From Ruminococcus sp. (lineage in GTDB: Bacteria > Bacillota > Clostridia > Oscillospirales > Ruminococcaceae): DNA of 43,011 nucleotides. Position numbers and translations under genes: made by a program. The notes beneath the pieces were generated by a model that was not told the origin of the DNA, ran no database searches, and saw only the letters and a list, made by a program, of their open reading frames with translations. The DNA is taken from assembly GCA_017460665.1 (NCBI GenBank), contig JAFUAO010000066.1:1-43011 (forward strand), in the 5' to 3' direction. How positions within the stretch are numbered: the stretch's first letter is position 1; each line of letters opens with the position of its first letter. Positions 6,844-13,509 of this stretch are shown here, one piece after another.

Positions 6844-7053
6844 ATGGACGCATTAGCTTTGATCATAATACTTACATTGGCCTGTATCGAGATATACTGC
6901 GTTGACTGGATCATGACGTATATATCCGATAGGGCAGAGGAGAAGGCTGAGAAGCGCAGGGCTGTATACCGCCGGAAAGCGTATCAGGTGGTACACGCAC
7001 GGCGCACGGTCAGCAGTAACAGGGCTGCTTTATGGCAGTCAATCGAAAAATAA
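6844..7053 (+). CDS. Small single-span membrane protein
   Basis: This 69-residue protein has one hydrophobic segment (residues 3-20, LALIIILTLACIEIYCV) followed by a strongly basic, helical cytoplasmic tail. AAGGAGG lies four bases before the chosen ATG at 6844, which excludes the longer frame from 6775. It belongs to the rightward gene row. No family is recognised. Confidence 0.7.
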   Translation: MDALALIIILTLACIEIYCVDWIMTYISDRAEEKAEKRRAVYRRKAYQVVHARRTVSSNRAALWQSIEK

Positions 7054-7064
7054 GGGGTGATAAT

Positions 7065-7352
7065 ATGATTATAAAAGCAGATCAAGCCGAAAAAATTATC
7101 ATTGCCTTGCTTGAAAGGAATGATGCAGAAGATTTCTTTGAGGAACTTAACCAGCTTTTCTTTGAGTACGAGTGCGACTCAGGTTTCCATTCGACTGGAG
7201 AGCTTTTCTTTGACCACACGTCAGACAAGATCAAGGAGATCATTCTTGCAGTCCTTGGTAGCGAGAATAGAACAGAGCAGTTTGACAATTTGTTAAACTT
7301 ATTCACAGATTATCGGCTCAGACTGCACCGAGAAAGAAAGGAGTCAGCATGA
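7065..7352 (+). CDS. Acidic hypothetical protein
   Basis: This 95-residue, mostly helical acidic protein (EKIIIALLERNDAEDFFEELNQLFFEYE) starts at the ATG at 7065 with GGGGTG upstream. Its last four bases (ATGA) overlap the start of the next gene, so it is translationally coupled to it. No family is recognised. Confidence 0.65.
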   Translation: MIIKADQAEKIIIALLERNDAEDFFEELNQLFFEYECDSGFHSTGELFFDHTSDKIKEIILAVLGSENRTEQFDNLLNLFTDYRLRLHRERKESA

Positions 7353-7815
7353 CAGAGTACGAAAAGGCAAGATATATCGCTGACAAGCTGACGAATATTC
7401 TCTGGAGCGTGCCGCCTTCGGTGCAGTTGCCGACACGAACGCTTATGGACAGCAGTATCAACAGCCTGTTCCACAGCCGCAGAACTTCACAGCTCCGACT
7501 ATCAGGGCGGAGATCGTGCAGATAAGCGGAGACCGAGAAGAGGCGGAGAATTATCCTGTTCCCACAGGTGGTACACAGATGATGATCAACAAGGCTGAGG
7601 ACAAGATCTTTATTAAGACGGTCTATGCCAACAATCAGCATAACCTCGATGTATTTGTCAAGCAAGCTCCAGCTCCTCCACAGCCGCAGCCTGACTTCGA
7701 CAGTTTTGTGACCCGTGAGGAGCTTGAGAGGAGAATTGCTGAGCTGATCGTATCGGCTACACCACAGAATAAAAAGGAGGAAAAAGTAAATGAGTATGTT
7801 TCAGAGGTTAGGTAA
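7349..7815 (+). pseudogene. Hypothetical protein split by a frameshift
   Basis: The frame opening at 7349 reads MTEYEKARYIADKLTNIL and ends at a stop at 7523-7525. The neighbouring frame is open from about 7402, reads LERAAFGAVADTNAYGQ, and continues without interruption to 7815. The joined product would be about 155 residues with a Gln/Pro-rich middle and a C-terminal helix (VTREELERRIAELIV). Loss of one base, or a -1 slip, near 7402 explains the break, but no classical slippery heptamer is present. Alternatively a shorter protein starts at the GTG at 7516, which has no convincing Shine-Dalgarno. Confidence 0.6.
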
Positions 7816-8008
7816 TCAGCCACAGCAGCAATCACAAGATCCACGCTCGGCAGCTATGGAGCTGATGAAGAAGCAGGGCATAGATGTGCCGCAGGGCATA
7901 GAGAACGACCCACAGGCGATTATACAGCACCTTATGCAGAGCGGCAAAGTTCCTCAGAACCGCTTGAACATGGCACAGCAGATAATGCAGAGAATGTTTA
8001 GTAGATAA
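7790..8008 (+). CDS. Small Gln/Met-rich hypothetical protein
   Basis: This 72-residue protein, MSMFQRLGNQPQQQSQDPRS at the start and ending MAQQIMQRMFSR, overlaps the previous frame by 26 bases. AAAGGAGG lies about nine bases before the ATG. The composition (Gln, Met, Asn) resembles small structural or scaffold proteins of phages, but I recognise no family. It is the last gene before a terminator. Confidence 0.7.
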   Translation: MSMFQRLGNQPQQQSQDPRSAAMELMKKQGIDVPQGIENDPQAIIQHLMQSGKVPQNRLNMAQQIMQRMFSR

Positions 8009-8010
8009 AA

Positions 8011-8036
8011 AAAGAACGTCCCGAAAGACGTTCTTT
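8011..8036 (+). terminator. Rho-independent terminator
   Basis: AAAGAACGTC / GACGTTCTTT pair around CCGAAA, followed by TTATA. It ends the first block of rightward genes. Bases 8040-8178 show no gene. Confidence 0.85.
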
Positions 8037-8178
8037 TATAGTCCGAATATCTCTACCCGAACCGCTACACATTAAGCTGCAACTTCAATGTGTCTCATGA
8101 AAATTGTAGACAGATTAAGCCGTCTGCTAAATCTTTGTAACATAAATATTATATCCCATATCAGATCATTTGTCAAGT

Positions 8179-8210
8179 AAAACGCAAAAAATGGTATGAT
8201 TTTGCGTTTT
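8179..8210. repeat. Inverted repeat upstream of the small ORF
   Basis: AAAACGCAAAA (8179-8189) and TTTTGCGTTTT (8200-8210) are perfect complements with a ten-base loop. GCGAAACGCAAA reappears at about 8629-8640 on the other side of the ORF. It may be an operator. Confidence 0.45.
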
Positions 8211-8292
8211 GTAACTTGCTAATAACAAAAGTATGCTTAAATAAACTTGAAATTTGCGAAAGTAAATTTAAAATCTGAAAGAAAAATTTAAA

Positions 8293-8496
8293 ATGAAAGA
8301 GAAAATCGAAAAGAAGATCACAGCACACATCAGATCTATACTCAGCAAGACACAACTCAGTTACAAGGTCTATCAGACTCTTGCTTCTAAGCTTGGAAGG
8401 ATAAAGGGTGATGAAGCAGCTAAAAAATGGGAGGAAGAAGCTGATGAACGCAATGAGAAAATGGCACAGTTTCTTTGTTCTACATTCAGCAAGTGA
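8293..8496 (+). CDS. Small basic hypothetical protein
   Basis: This 67-residue helical, Lys-rich protein starts MKEKIEKKITAHIRSILSKT. The upstream GAAAG is a poor ribosome binding site. It sits alone between two repeat-rich AT stretches. No family is recognised; it could be a small DNA-binding protein acting on the flanking repeats, but this is speculation. Confidence 0.4.
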   Translation: MKEKIEKKITAHIRSILSKTQLSYKVYQTLASKLGRIKGDEAAKKWEEEADERNEKMAQFLCSTFSK

Positions 8497-8535
8497 TTAA
8501 AAATCAAAATTGCGCTCAGATTGAGCGATAGATTA

Positions 8536-8573
8536 ACTTGCATTTGACTTGTACAAGACTTGTATTTGACTTG
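8536..8573. repeat. Direct repeats ACTTGYATTTGACTTG with a central palindrome
   Basis: Copies at 8536-8551 and 8558-8573 differ at one base and have a 22-base period, two helical turns. The palindrome CTTGTACAAG occupies 8548-8557. AACTTGC also occurs at 8212-8218, 8535-8541 and 8600-8606. The arrangement resembles iterons or a multi-site operator. Confidence 0.5.
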
Positions 8574-8676
8574 CAAATGGCTAAAAACAGGCATATTTTA
8601 ACTTGCTTGTAATTTGCTGATACAAAAAGCGAAACGCAAATAACAACCAAAATTGAGTGTATTTGGTTTTTGGTGG

Positions 8677-8760
8677 TAAGGACATTTACGTCCTTAGCAT
8701 AAATTTCCGGCTATCACAAAACTTAGGAGATAGTCGCTTACCGGGTACAATTTCCCGGAG
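8677..8760 (+). promoter_or_regulatory. Structured leader of the Gly-rich protein gene
   Basis: Three hairpins can form in tandem: TAAGGAC/GTCCTTA (8677-8683, 8690-8696), GGCTATC/GATAGTC (8709-8715, 8729-8735), and CCGGG/CCCGG (about 8739-8758) directly before AAAGGAG. I do not recognise a known riboswitch. The last stem lies next to the ribosome binding site and could control translation. Confidence 0.4.
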
Positions 8761-8772
8761 AAAGGAGTGTGT

Positions 8773-9648
8773 ATGGCACTTACAGATGAGGGCATGGTTA
8801 TGCCCGTACAGCCTCTTAATGGGTATGGCTACGGCAACGGTGGCGGAGGCTTTGGCTTCGGCGGAGATTGGGCATGGATCCTGCTTCTGCTCGTTCTCGG
8901 CGGCGGCTGGGGCGGATTTGGCGGCTTCGGCATGGGCGGTATGCTCGGTGCTGGTATGTTTGGCATGGATATGCTTTATCCTTGGCTCAACAACTCGCAG
9001 AACATCAATGACGGTTTCAGAGATCAGCAGTTACAGACTACAGTAACCTCTGTTCGTGACGGAATATCCGACCTGTCAACTCAGGTATGCAATGGTTTCG
9101 GAAACGTCCAGCTCGGCTTGGCCAACGGTTTTAACGGAGTAAATAACTCTATTTTCGGCGCTCAGACCGCTATTTCTCAGCAGCTCAACACTAATGAGCT
9201 TGCTTCGCTAAACAGGTCATTTGCTGGGCAGACTGCAAATATGCAGGGTTTCAACGGTGTACAGGCTGGCATTGCTGATCTGAGGTACACTGAGGCAACT
9301 GAGGGCTGTGCTACAAGAAACGCATCGGCTCAGAACACAAGAGATATCATTGACGCTATCAAGAGCGGCGATCAGATGATATATGACAAGCTCTGTGCTC
9401 TGGAGCTGGACGGTGTTAAGACACAGCTTGCACAGGCTCAGCGTGAGAACGTTGGTCTCCAGAATGCAGTGAATATGGCGACAACAAGGGCAGAAAACCT
9501 TGCAAACGCCGATAACATCGTAAATTCACTGTATAACAGACTTTCCACCTGCCCTGTCGGAACTACTCCTGTATTCGGAAATCAGCCGATTTTCACCTGC
9601 GCTCAGAACGTTGCAGGTAGCGGTTGCGGTTGCTCCGGCAACTTCTAA
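8773..9648 (+). CDS. Gly-rich hydrophobic phage-associated protein
   Basis: This 291-residue protein has three parts. Residues 1-80 hold a Gly/Phe/Met-rich hydrophobic segment (WAWILLLLVLGGGWGGFGGF). Residues 85-240 are Asn/Gln/Ala-rich helical repeats (QLQTTVTSVRDGISDLSTQV, NTRDIIDAIKSGDQMIYDKL). The C-terminus is Cys/Gly-rich (SGCGCSGNF). I recall this design from a family near structural genes of Clostridia phages and prophages; its function is not established. I use the ATG at 8773, five bases after AAAGGAG. It heads a four-gene row with no gap larger than 14 bases. It is a candidate membrane-anchored or virion fibre component. Confidence 0.75.
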   Translation: MALTDEGMVMPVQPLNGYGYGNGGGGFGFGGDWAWILLLLVLGGGWGGFGGFGMGGMLGAGMFGMDMLYPWLNNSQNINDGFRDQQLQTTVTSVRDGISDLSTQVCNGFGNVQLGLANGFNGVNNSIFGAQTAISQQLNTNELASLNRSFAGQTANMQGFNGVQAGIADLRYTEATEGCATRNASAQNTRDIIDAIKSGDQMIYDKLCALELDGVKTQLAQAQRENVGLQNAVNMATTRAENLANADNIVNSLYNRLSTCPVGTTPVFGNQPIFTCAQNVAGSGCGCSGNF

Positions 9649-9660
9649 GGCGGTGATCTA

Positions 9661-10152
9661 ATGGCTGCTGAATACAGTGCTAATGCAACTCAGGCTGTGC
9701 TTAGCAATCAGCCTGTTATCTTCACTGAGTCGCCTGTCCCGTGCAATCGAGGGCTTGTATTCCACCGTGACGAAAGTGGTACTTTCCTTCTTGCGTCTAA
9801 CGCTCCGGAGTCTGAGGGGTGCGGTTGCGGTTGTCGGAGAGTGTATGAGACCTTGTATAATGTGTCTTTTCATGCTAATATCTCTCTTCCTACTGATCCG
9901 GCGGGAACTGTCGAGCCTATCAGCCTTGCAATTACTGTAGGCGGTGAGACTGATCCAAGCAGTATAATGACTGTTACAGTTCCGCTTGTGTCGGACGTTT
10001 CGGGCGATAATGTGGGAGCTGATATTATGGTCGCTGTTCCAAGCCTTTGCGGTTGTAGTAGCGTTTCAGTCCGCAATATCAGCACTCAGACGATAAATGT
10101 AATGAACGCAAACATAGTCTTCGAGTATGAAGGCGTTCGCCGTATAAGATAA
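9661..10152 (+). CDS. Beta-rich phage-associated hypothetical protein
   Basis: This 163-residue protein starts 12 bases after the Gly-rich gene with GGCGGTGATCTA upstream. It has an all-beta look with many Val, Ser and Thr, and two Cys clusters: GCGCGCR near residue 55 and LCGCSS near residue 133. A beta-sandwich head-fibre or spike-like protein is a possible reading. I know of similar companions in phage genomes, but no function. Confidence 0.7.
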   Translation: MAAEYSANATQAVLSNQPVIFTESPVPCNRGLVFHRDESGTFLLASNAPESEGCGCGCRRVYETLYNVSFHANISLPTDPAGTVEPISLAITVGGETDPSSIMTVTVPLVSDVSGDNVGADIMVAVPSLCGCSSVSVRNISTQTINVMNANIVFEYEGVRRIR

Positions 10153-10166
10153 GGAAGGAGGATATC

Positions 10167-10565
10167 ATGGATAAGCTGTGCAGATACCTCGATAGGGAGC
10201 TGGAGGAGTATGAGAATAAGGTCGCTAATGGTGGCAAGCTCTCCAGAACTGAAATCGAGGACGGAAAGAATATTGCGAAGTTCAGGACTGCTCTTCTCAC
10301 CAATAAGGCAATGGAAGAGGAAGGCTATTCAGGGGACTGGGGCGGCACATCTTATGAGGGCGACAATCGCTCTATAAGAGGTATATCCGGCACTCGTGGT
10401 CGCAATGCCCGGAGAAGTAGCCGGGGGCAGTACAGCTCTGAGGGTGGCTATAGCCGGGCAGAAGCGAAGGAAGAGTTCATCGAAAAGGTCTATGAGCTGA
10501 TCGATGAAGCTCCCGATGAGCACACTCGCAAGAAGGCGGAACGTTTCGCCAATGAAATAAAGTAA
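10167..10565 (+). CDS. Phage-associated protein with Gly/Arg/Ser/Tyr-rich centre
   Basis: This 132-residue protein has helical ends (MDKLCRYLDRELEEYENKV; AKEEFIEKVYELIDEAPDEH) separated by a low-complexity Gly/Arg/Ser/Tyr segment at about residues 55-92. GGAAGGAGG precedes the ATG. The same layout is common in small proteins of gut phages and prophages that accompany the Gly-rich protein. The disordered middle could mediate assembly or phase separation; that is my inference. Confidence 0.72.
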   Translation: MDKLCRYLDRELEEYENKVANGGKLSRTEIEDGKNIAKFRTALLTNKAMEEEGYSGDWGGTSYEGDNRSIRGISGTRGRNARRSSRGQYSSEGGYSRAEAKEEFIEKVYELIDEAPDEHTRKKAERFANEIK

Positions 10566-10578
10566 AGGTGGTGTAGCC

Positions 10579-10908
10579 GTGATTACGGTCGATGATCTGA
10601 AAGCGGCAATCGCCGAATGTGAGGGTGAACGCAACCCTAACGCTAACACTTGCATGAAGCTGTCTGCATATTATATCTTGCTTCGGGAGAAAGAAAGCGT
10701 ACCAGATAACGCCTATAGCGCTTCTCCTGCCCCTGTAAGCCCGGTCAAGGAAACGGTTGACTACTACTCCGGGACTGAGTTTGCGGCGGCTATAGAAGGC
10801 AAGAAAGCCTCCTCAGCGTGGGCGGTGATAGATGAGCTGATGACAGTCCTGCAAGCTATCAAGCCGGGACTGTATGAAGGTGTTATGCGGAAACTGCGTG
10901 AAATATGA
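10579..10908 (+). CDS. Phage-associated hypothetical protein, GTG start
   Basis: This is a 109-residue protein. The GTG at 10579 follows AAAGGTGG and lies 13 bases after the preceding stop. The N-terminal helices (TVDDLKAAIAECEGERNPNANTCMKLS) and C-terminal helices (AWAVIDELMTVLQAIKPGLY) flank a Pro/Ser-rich linker. It is the last gene of the row, before a strong terminator. No function is known to me. Confidence 0.7.
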   Translation: MITVDDLKAAIAECEGERNPNANTCMKLSAYYILLREKESVPDNAYSASPAPVSPVKETVDYYSGTEFAAAIEGKKASSAWAVIDELMTVLQAIKPGLYEGVMRKLREI

Positions 10909-10909
10909 A

Positions 10910-10944
10910 AAATCCCCTCTCGGTGTCCGGGAGGGGATTTTTTG
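10910..10944 (+). terminator. Strong terminator of the rightward gene row
   Basis: AAATCCCCTC (10910-10919) and GAGGGGATTT (10931-10940) pair, followed by TTTT. Confidence 0.9.
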
Positions 10945-10953
10945 AATATAAAT

Positions 10954-10993
10954 AAGCAAAAAAATCACTCACGGGTGCAACCGTGAGTGATTT
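10954..10993 (-). terminator. Leftward terminator
   Basis: AAATCACTCACGG (10962-10974) and CCGTGAGTGATTT (10981-10993) are perfect. On the minus strand TTTTTTTGC follows, so it stops transcripts coming from the ssrA side and insulates the element. Confidence 0.8.
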
Positions 10994-11108
10994 AAGAAGT
11001 ATTCATATTAAAAGCTGGTTGTACTTCTCCTTGTTTATTCCATTCTACCACAACAAAACAGATTTGTCAATATTCATGAGATATATTTTTATGATTTAAC
11101 AAATATTT

Positions 11109-11152
11109 CGTGTGATATTTCGTGTGATATTTTGCTGCAAAACGTGTGATAT
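11109..11152. repeat. Three CGTGTGATAT direct repeats
   Basis: Copies lie at 11109-11118, 11121-11130 and 11143-11152, spaced 12 and 22 bases, about 100 bases from the 3' end of ssrA. The placement would suit integrase arm-type sites. The rest of 10994-11200 is AT-rich and empty. Confidence 0.5.
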
Positions 11153-11203
11153 GATAGGTAAAATATTACATATTGCTAGTAAATAGTTACCGCTTTGGAC
11201 AAT

Positions 11204-11245
11204 GAAAAACCCCCGATAAATCGCCGCTTTGGCGAAATATCGGGG
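11204..11245 (-). terminator. ssrA terminator
   Basis: CCCCGATA...TATCGGGG with an inner GGCGA/TCGCC pairing (11211-11245) is followed on the minus strand by GTTTTTC, immediately downstream of the tmRNA 3' end. Confidence 0.9.
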
Positions 11246-11254
11246 ATTTGCTTC

Positions 11255-11625
11255 TGGTGGAGGCGAGGGGAATTGAACCCCTGTCCGAAAGTCCGTTCAT
11301 GCAACTTTCTACGAGCGTATCCTACCTATTTTGGTTCCCCCTGAGCGGCGCCGGTAAACGGGCTCCGCAGAGGAGTAGTCCGTATACATCCAAGGGGCAC
11401 GGACGCTCCCCGAGGACGTTCACCACTAAGTCGATGCCCAGCCGGAGGCCGTGGTCCTCCACCGGGGGGCAGTAGCTGACTTAAGCAGCTACCTGTACAG
11501 CGTTTCTGCTTACAGTGATGTTATTTCTTGCGTTTATATTTAAACGTGGCCGAGGTTATGGAGATCAGGCCATTCTCCGCTCGCTTATCACACTTCAAGA
11601 CCCCCGTCGAAACCTTTACGCCCCC
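11255..11625 (-). ncRNA. ssrA: tmRNA (transfer-messenger RNA)
   Basis: The 371-nt RNA begins GGGGGCGTAAAGGTTTCGAC and ends CGCCTCC-ACCA. The 5' and 3' ends pair over seven bases with the usual third-pair G-U, and the T-arm GGGGTTCAATTCCCC is intact. The resume codon GCA at 11531-11529 opens the tag ARNNITVSRNAVQVAA, stop at 11483-11481. The terminal VAA fits ClpXP-type degrons. It rescues stalled ribosomes together with SmpB, whose gene lies 1.2 kb upstream. Its promoter (TTGACA, 17, TATAAT) is at 11693-11665. The 3' end borders the phage-like element. Confidence 0.97.
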
Positions 11626-11664
11626 ATTTCGGGGGAGCAGGTGCGGAGCCTTAGCTCTCTTCTT

Positions 11665-11693
11665 ATTATACACCAGATCCCCGGCTTTGTCAA
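11665..11693 (-). promoter_or_regulatory. ssrA promoter
   Basis: TTGACA (11693-11688), 17 bases, TATAAT (11670-11665), both perfect consensus. A short leader of about 30 bases separates it from the mature 5' end. Confidence 0.88.
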
Positions 11694-11719
11694 TGGGGGA
11701 GCCGCAGTTTTTCTGTCGG

Positions 11720-12784
11720 TCAAAGGAGAACTATCTCCTGTTTATTTGCGTCGATCATGGCCTCAGCTCCGTAGGGGAGGATCGCTCTTGGTGAGGCATG
11801 GCCGAAGTTCACGTTGTAGAGTATGGGCAGCTCCGGATCGTCCACGGTCTCGGTCCAAACGGCCTTGTACTCCTCGTAGAAGCACTGGTCGATCGGCTTG
11901 CCGACCAAGACGCCGCTGACTGAGCTGAAAACGCCCTCAGCCTTGAGAGCCTGCAAGTATGTCCTGAGCCTTTCGGGGGAAGTCCTTAGCTCGCTGGTCT
12001 CGGCGAAGAGTATCTTGCCATTCCATTCCTCCATTGTGGGGAAGATCCCGTATCTCCGGGTGATCTGGCCCTGCTGATCGAAGACCTCAGGGGAGGGCAG
12101 AGAGCCTTCCAGCTCAGGCTGATCCCTAAGCATCTCTCTGATGAGCTGTCCGCAGTCCGAGAGCAGCATATCGCCCATGGACTCGATACAGCCGCCAAGG
12201 AGCTGTCCACGAAAGACAGGGGAGCCCTGCAGGAGCTCGAAGCCCCGGCTCTCCTTATGGGCATTGGCAGCGGTCCCGACGGCCTCCGGTGCGAAGCTCT
12301 TCCGCTCCTCATACCAGAGCTGTGAGGGAGTTATCCTCCGGCCGAGGTATGGCTCGAAGAGGCTCAAAAACTGCTCTTTGGAGTAGGGGAGCATATCCCC
12401 CGAGAGCTCAGCCAGGTCGGTGAGGAATGCTTGTCCGTAGAAGGTCTGCAAGCCCAGACGGTGGAGCATAAGGTGGTCATTCGTTGTGTCGGAGAAGCCC
12501 AAAAACAGCTTCGGGTGATCCTTCACGGCCTGAATGAACTCCGGGTCCTCCATGAGATAGGGGAAGATCCGAAAGGTGTCGATGCCGCCGATCGCAGTTA
12601 TAATGCCCTTTATGGAGCTATCCAGAAAGGCCTCCTTCAAGTCGGCAGCACGGGCCTCCGGGTGGGCGCAGATGAAACCGGTCCCGGAGAGTGCATGGCG
12701 GGTATACACAGGCTCCAGTCCGAAGCTGCGGAGCATTCTCTCGCCCAGCTCCCTCTCGTGAGCGCACCAGTCCTCGCCCAGCAT
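11720..12784 (-). CDS. S66 LD-carboxypeptidase / MccF-like peptidase
   Basis: From the first ATG the protein has 354 residues. The nucleophile motif LGFSDTT, the IITAIGG segment before it and the C-terminal FGHASPRAILPYG are typical of the S66 family. These enzymes cut L,D-amide bonds in peptidoglycan tetrapeptides or inactivate microcin-C-type adenylates. Conserved family sequence (IPEPLRKGDKVAVISLSSG) continues in frame upstream of this ATG to about 12853, right after the smpB stop. That stretch has no ATG, GTG or TTG, although GAGGTG lies near ACG, CTC and ATA codons. The real start is therefore probably non-canonical and the protein about 20 residues longer. Transcription is likely shared with smpB. 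Confidence 0.85.
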   Translation of the reverse strand: MLGEDWCAHERELGERMLRSFGLEPVYTRHALSGTGFICAHPEARAADLKEAFLDSSIKGIITAIGGIDTFRIFPYLMEDPEFIQAVKDHPKLFLGFSDTTNDHLMLHRLGLQTFYGQAFLTDLAELSGDMLPYSKEQFLSLFEPYLGRRITPSQLWYEERKSFAPEAVGTAANAHKESRGFELLQGSPVFRGQLLGGCIESMGDMLLSDCGQLIREMLRDQPELEGSLPSPEVFDQQGQITRRYGIFPTMEEWNGKILFAETSELRTSPERLRTYLQALKAEGVFSSVSGVLVGKPIDQCFYEEYKAVWTETVDDPELPILYNVNFGHASPRAILPYGAEAMIDANKQEIVLL

Positions 12785-12856
12785 ACCGCTGGACAGGCTT
12801 ATGACAGCGACCTTGTCGCCTTTTCTCAGAGGCTCAGGTATGAGCGTAGTTCCACC

Positions 12857-13321
12857 TCACTGGTTCTTCTGCTTGAGACCACGGTCGATCTCACGCCTTG
12901 CGTCACGCTTTGCCATGTCTGCACGCTTGTCGTAGAGCTTCTTGCCCTTGCACAGCCCAACGGCCACCTTGACCTTTGAGTCCTTAAAATAAAGGCTCAG
13001 GGGGATCAGGGAAAGTCCCTCCTGCTTGACGGTCCCGTAGAGCTTATTGATCTCACGCTTGTGCATGAGGAGCTTTCTGACACGAAGGGGGTCACGGTTG
13101 AAGATGTTGCCCTTTTCGTAGGGGGAGATGTGCATACCCCGGACGAGGATCTCGCCCTTGTCGATCGAGCACCAGCTGTCTTTTAGGTTGACGCCGCCCT
13201 GACGGATCGACTTGACCTCGGTGCCCACCAGCTCGATCCCGGCCTCATAGGTCTCGAGCACGAAGTAGTCATGCCTTGCCTTGCGGTTCTCGGCGATGGT
13301 TTTAGTTCCTTTTGAGCGCAA
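12857..13321 (-). CDS. smpB: SsrA-binding protein
   Basis: This 154-residue OB-fold protein has the family landmarks: [10 protein letters not shown] near the start, [13 protein letters not shown], and the C-terminal [16 protein letters not shown] tail that enters the empty mRNA channel. It binds tmRNA and is needed for trans-translation. The start is a TTG at 13321, nine bases after GGAGG. Its promoter is at 13374-13346. The pairing with nearby ssrA is common in Firmicutes. Confidence 0.97.
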   Translation of the reverse strand: MRSKGTKTIAENRKARHDYFVLETYEAGIELVGTEVKSIRQGGVNLKDSWCSIDKGEILVRGMHISPYEKGNIFNRDPLRVRKLLMHKREINKLYGTVKQEGLSLIPLSLYFKDSKVKVAVGLCKGKKLYDKRADMAKRDARREIDRGLKQKNQ

Positions 13322-13345
13322 AAGAGCTCACCTCCTTCAGCTTCC

Positions 13346-13374
13346 ATTATACACTTTTTTTCTCTGTAAGTCAA
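13346..13374 (-). promoter_or_regulatory. smpB promoter
   Basis: TTGACT (13374-13369), 17 bases, TATAAT (13351-13346) on the minus strand. Confidence 0.8.
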
Positions 13375-13430
13375 TATTGCCGGAAATAAATTGCTCCGTA
13401 AGCACTAAATTGCTATTTTTGAAAAAACAC

Positions 13431-13459
13431 TTGCGTTTATGAAAATGCTGTGTTATAAT
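13431..13459 (+). promoter_or_regulatory. Promoter of the AraC regulator upstream of the cellulase
   Basis: TTGCGT (13431-13436), 17 bases, TATAAT (13454-13459), about 50 bases before the start codon. Confidence 0.7.
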
Positions 13460-13509
13460 ACGATGAGACACAGTTCGTGATCATTCAAAAATAGCAGGGA
13501 GATGACACT

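Noticed and set aside
8677-8772. Known riboswitch class in the Gly-rich gene leader
   Set aside because: Stem lengths and loop sequences match no riboswitch core that I can recall; kept only as a structured leader.
11248-11919. Open frames of 75-134 codons overlapping the tmRNA gene and its promoter
   Set aside because: They run through ssrA structure and its promoter, lack ribosome binding sites and have no protein-like composition.
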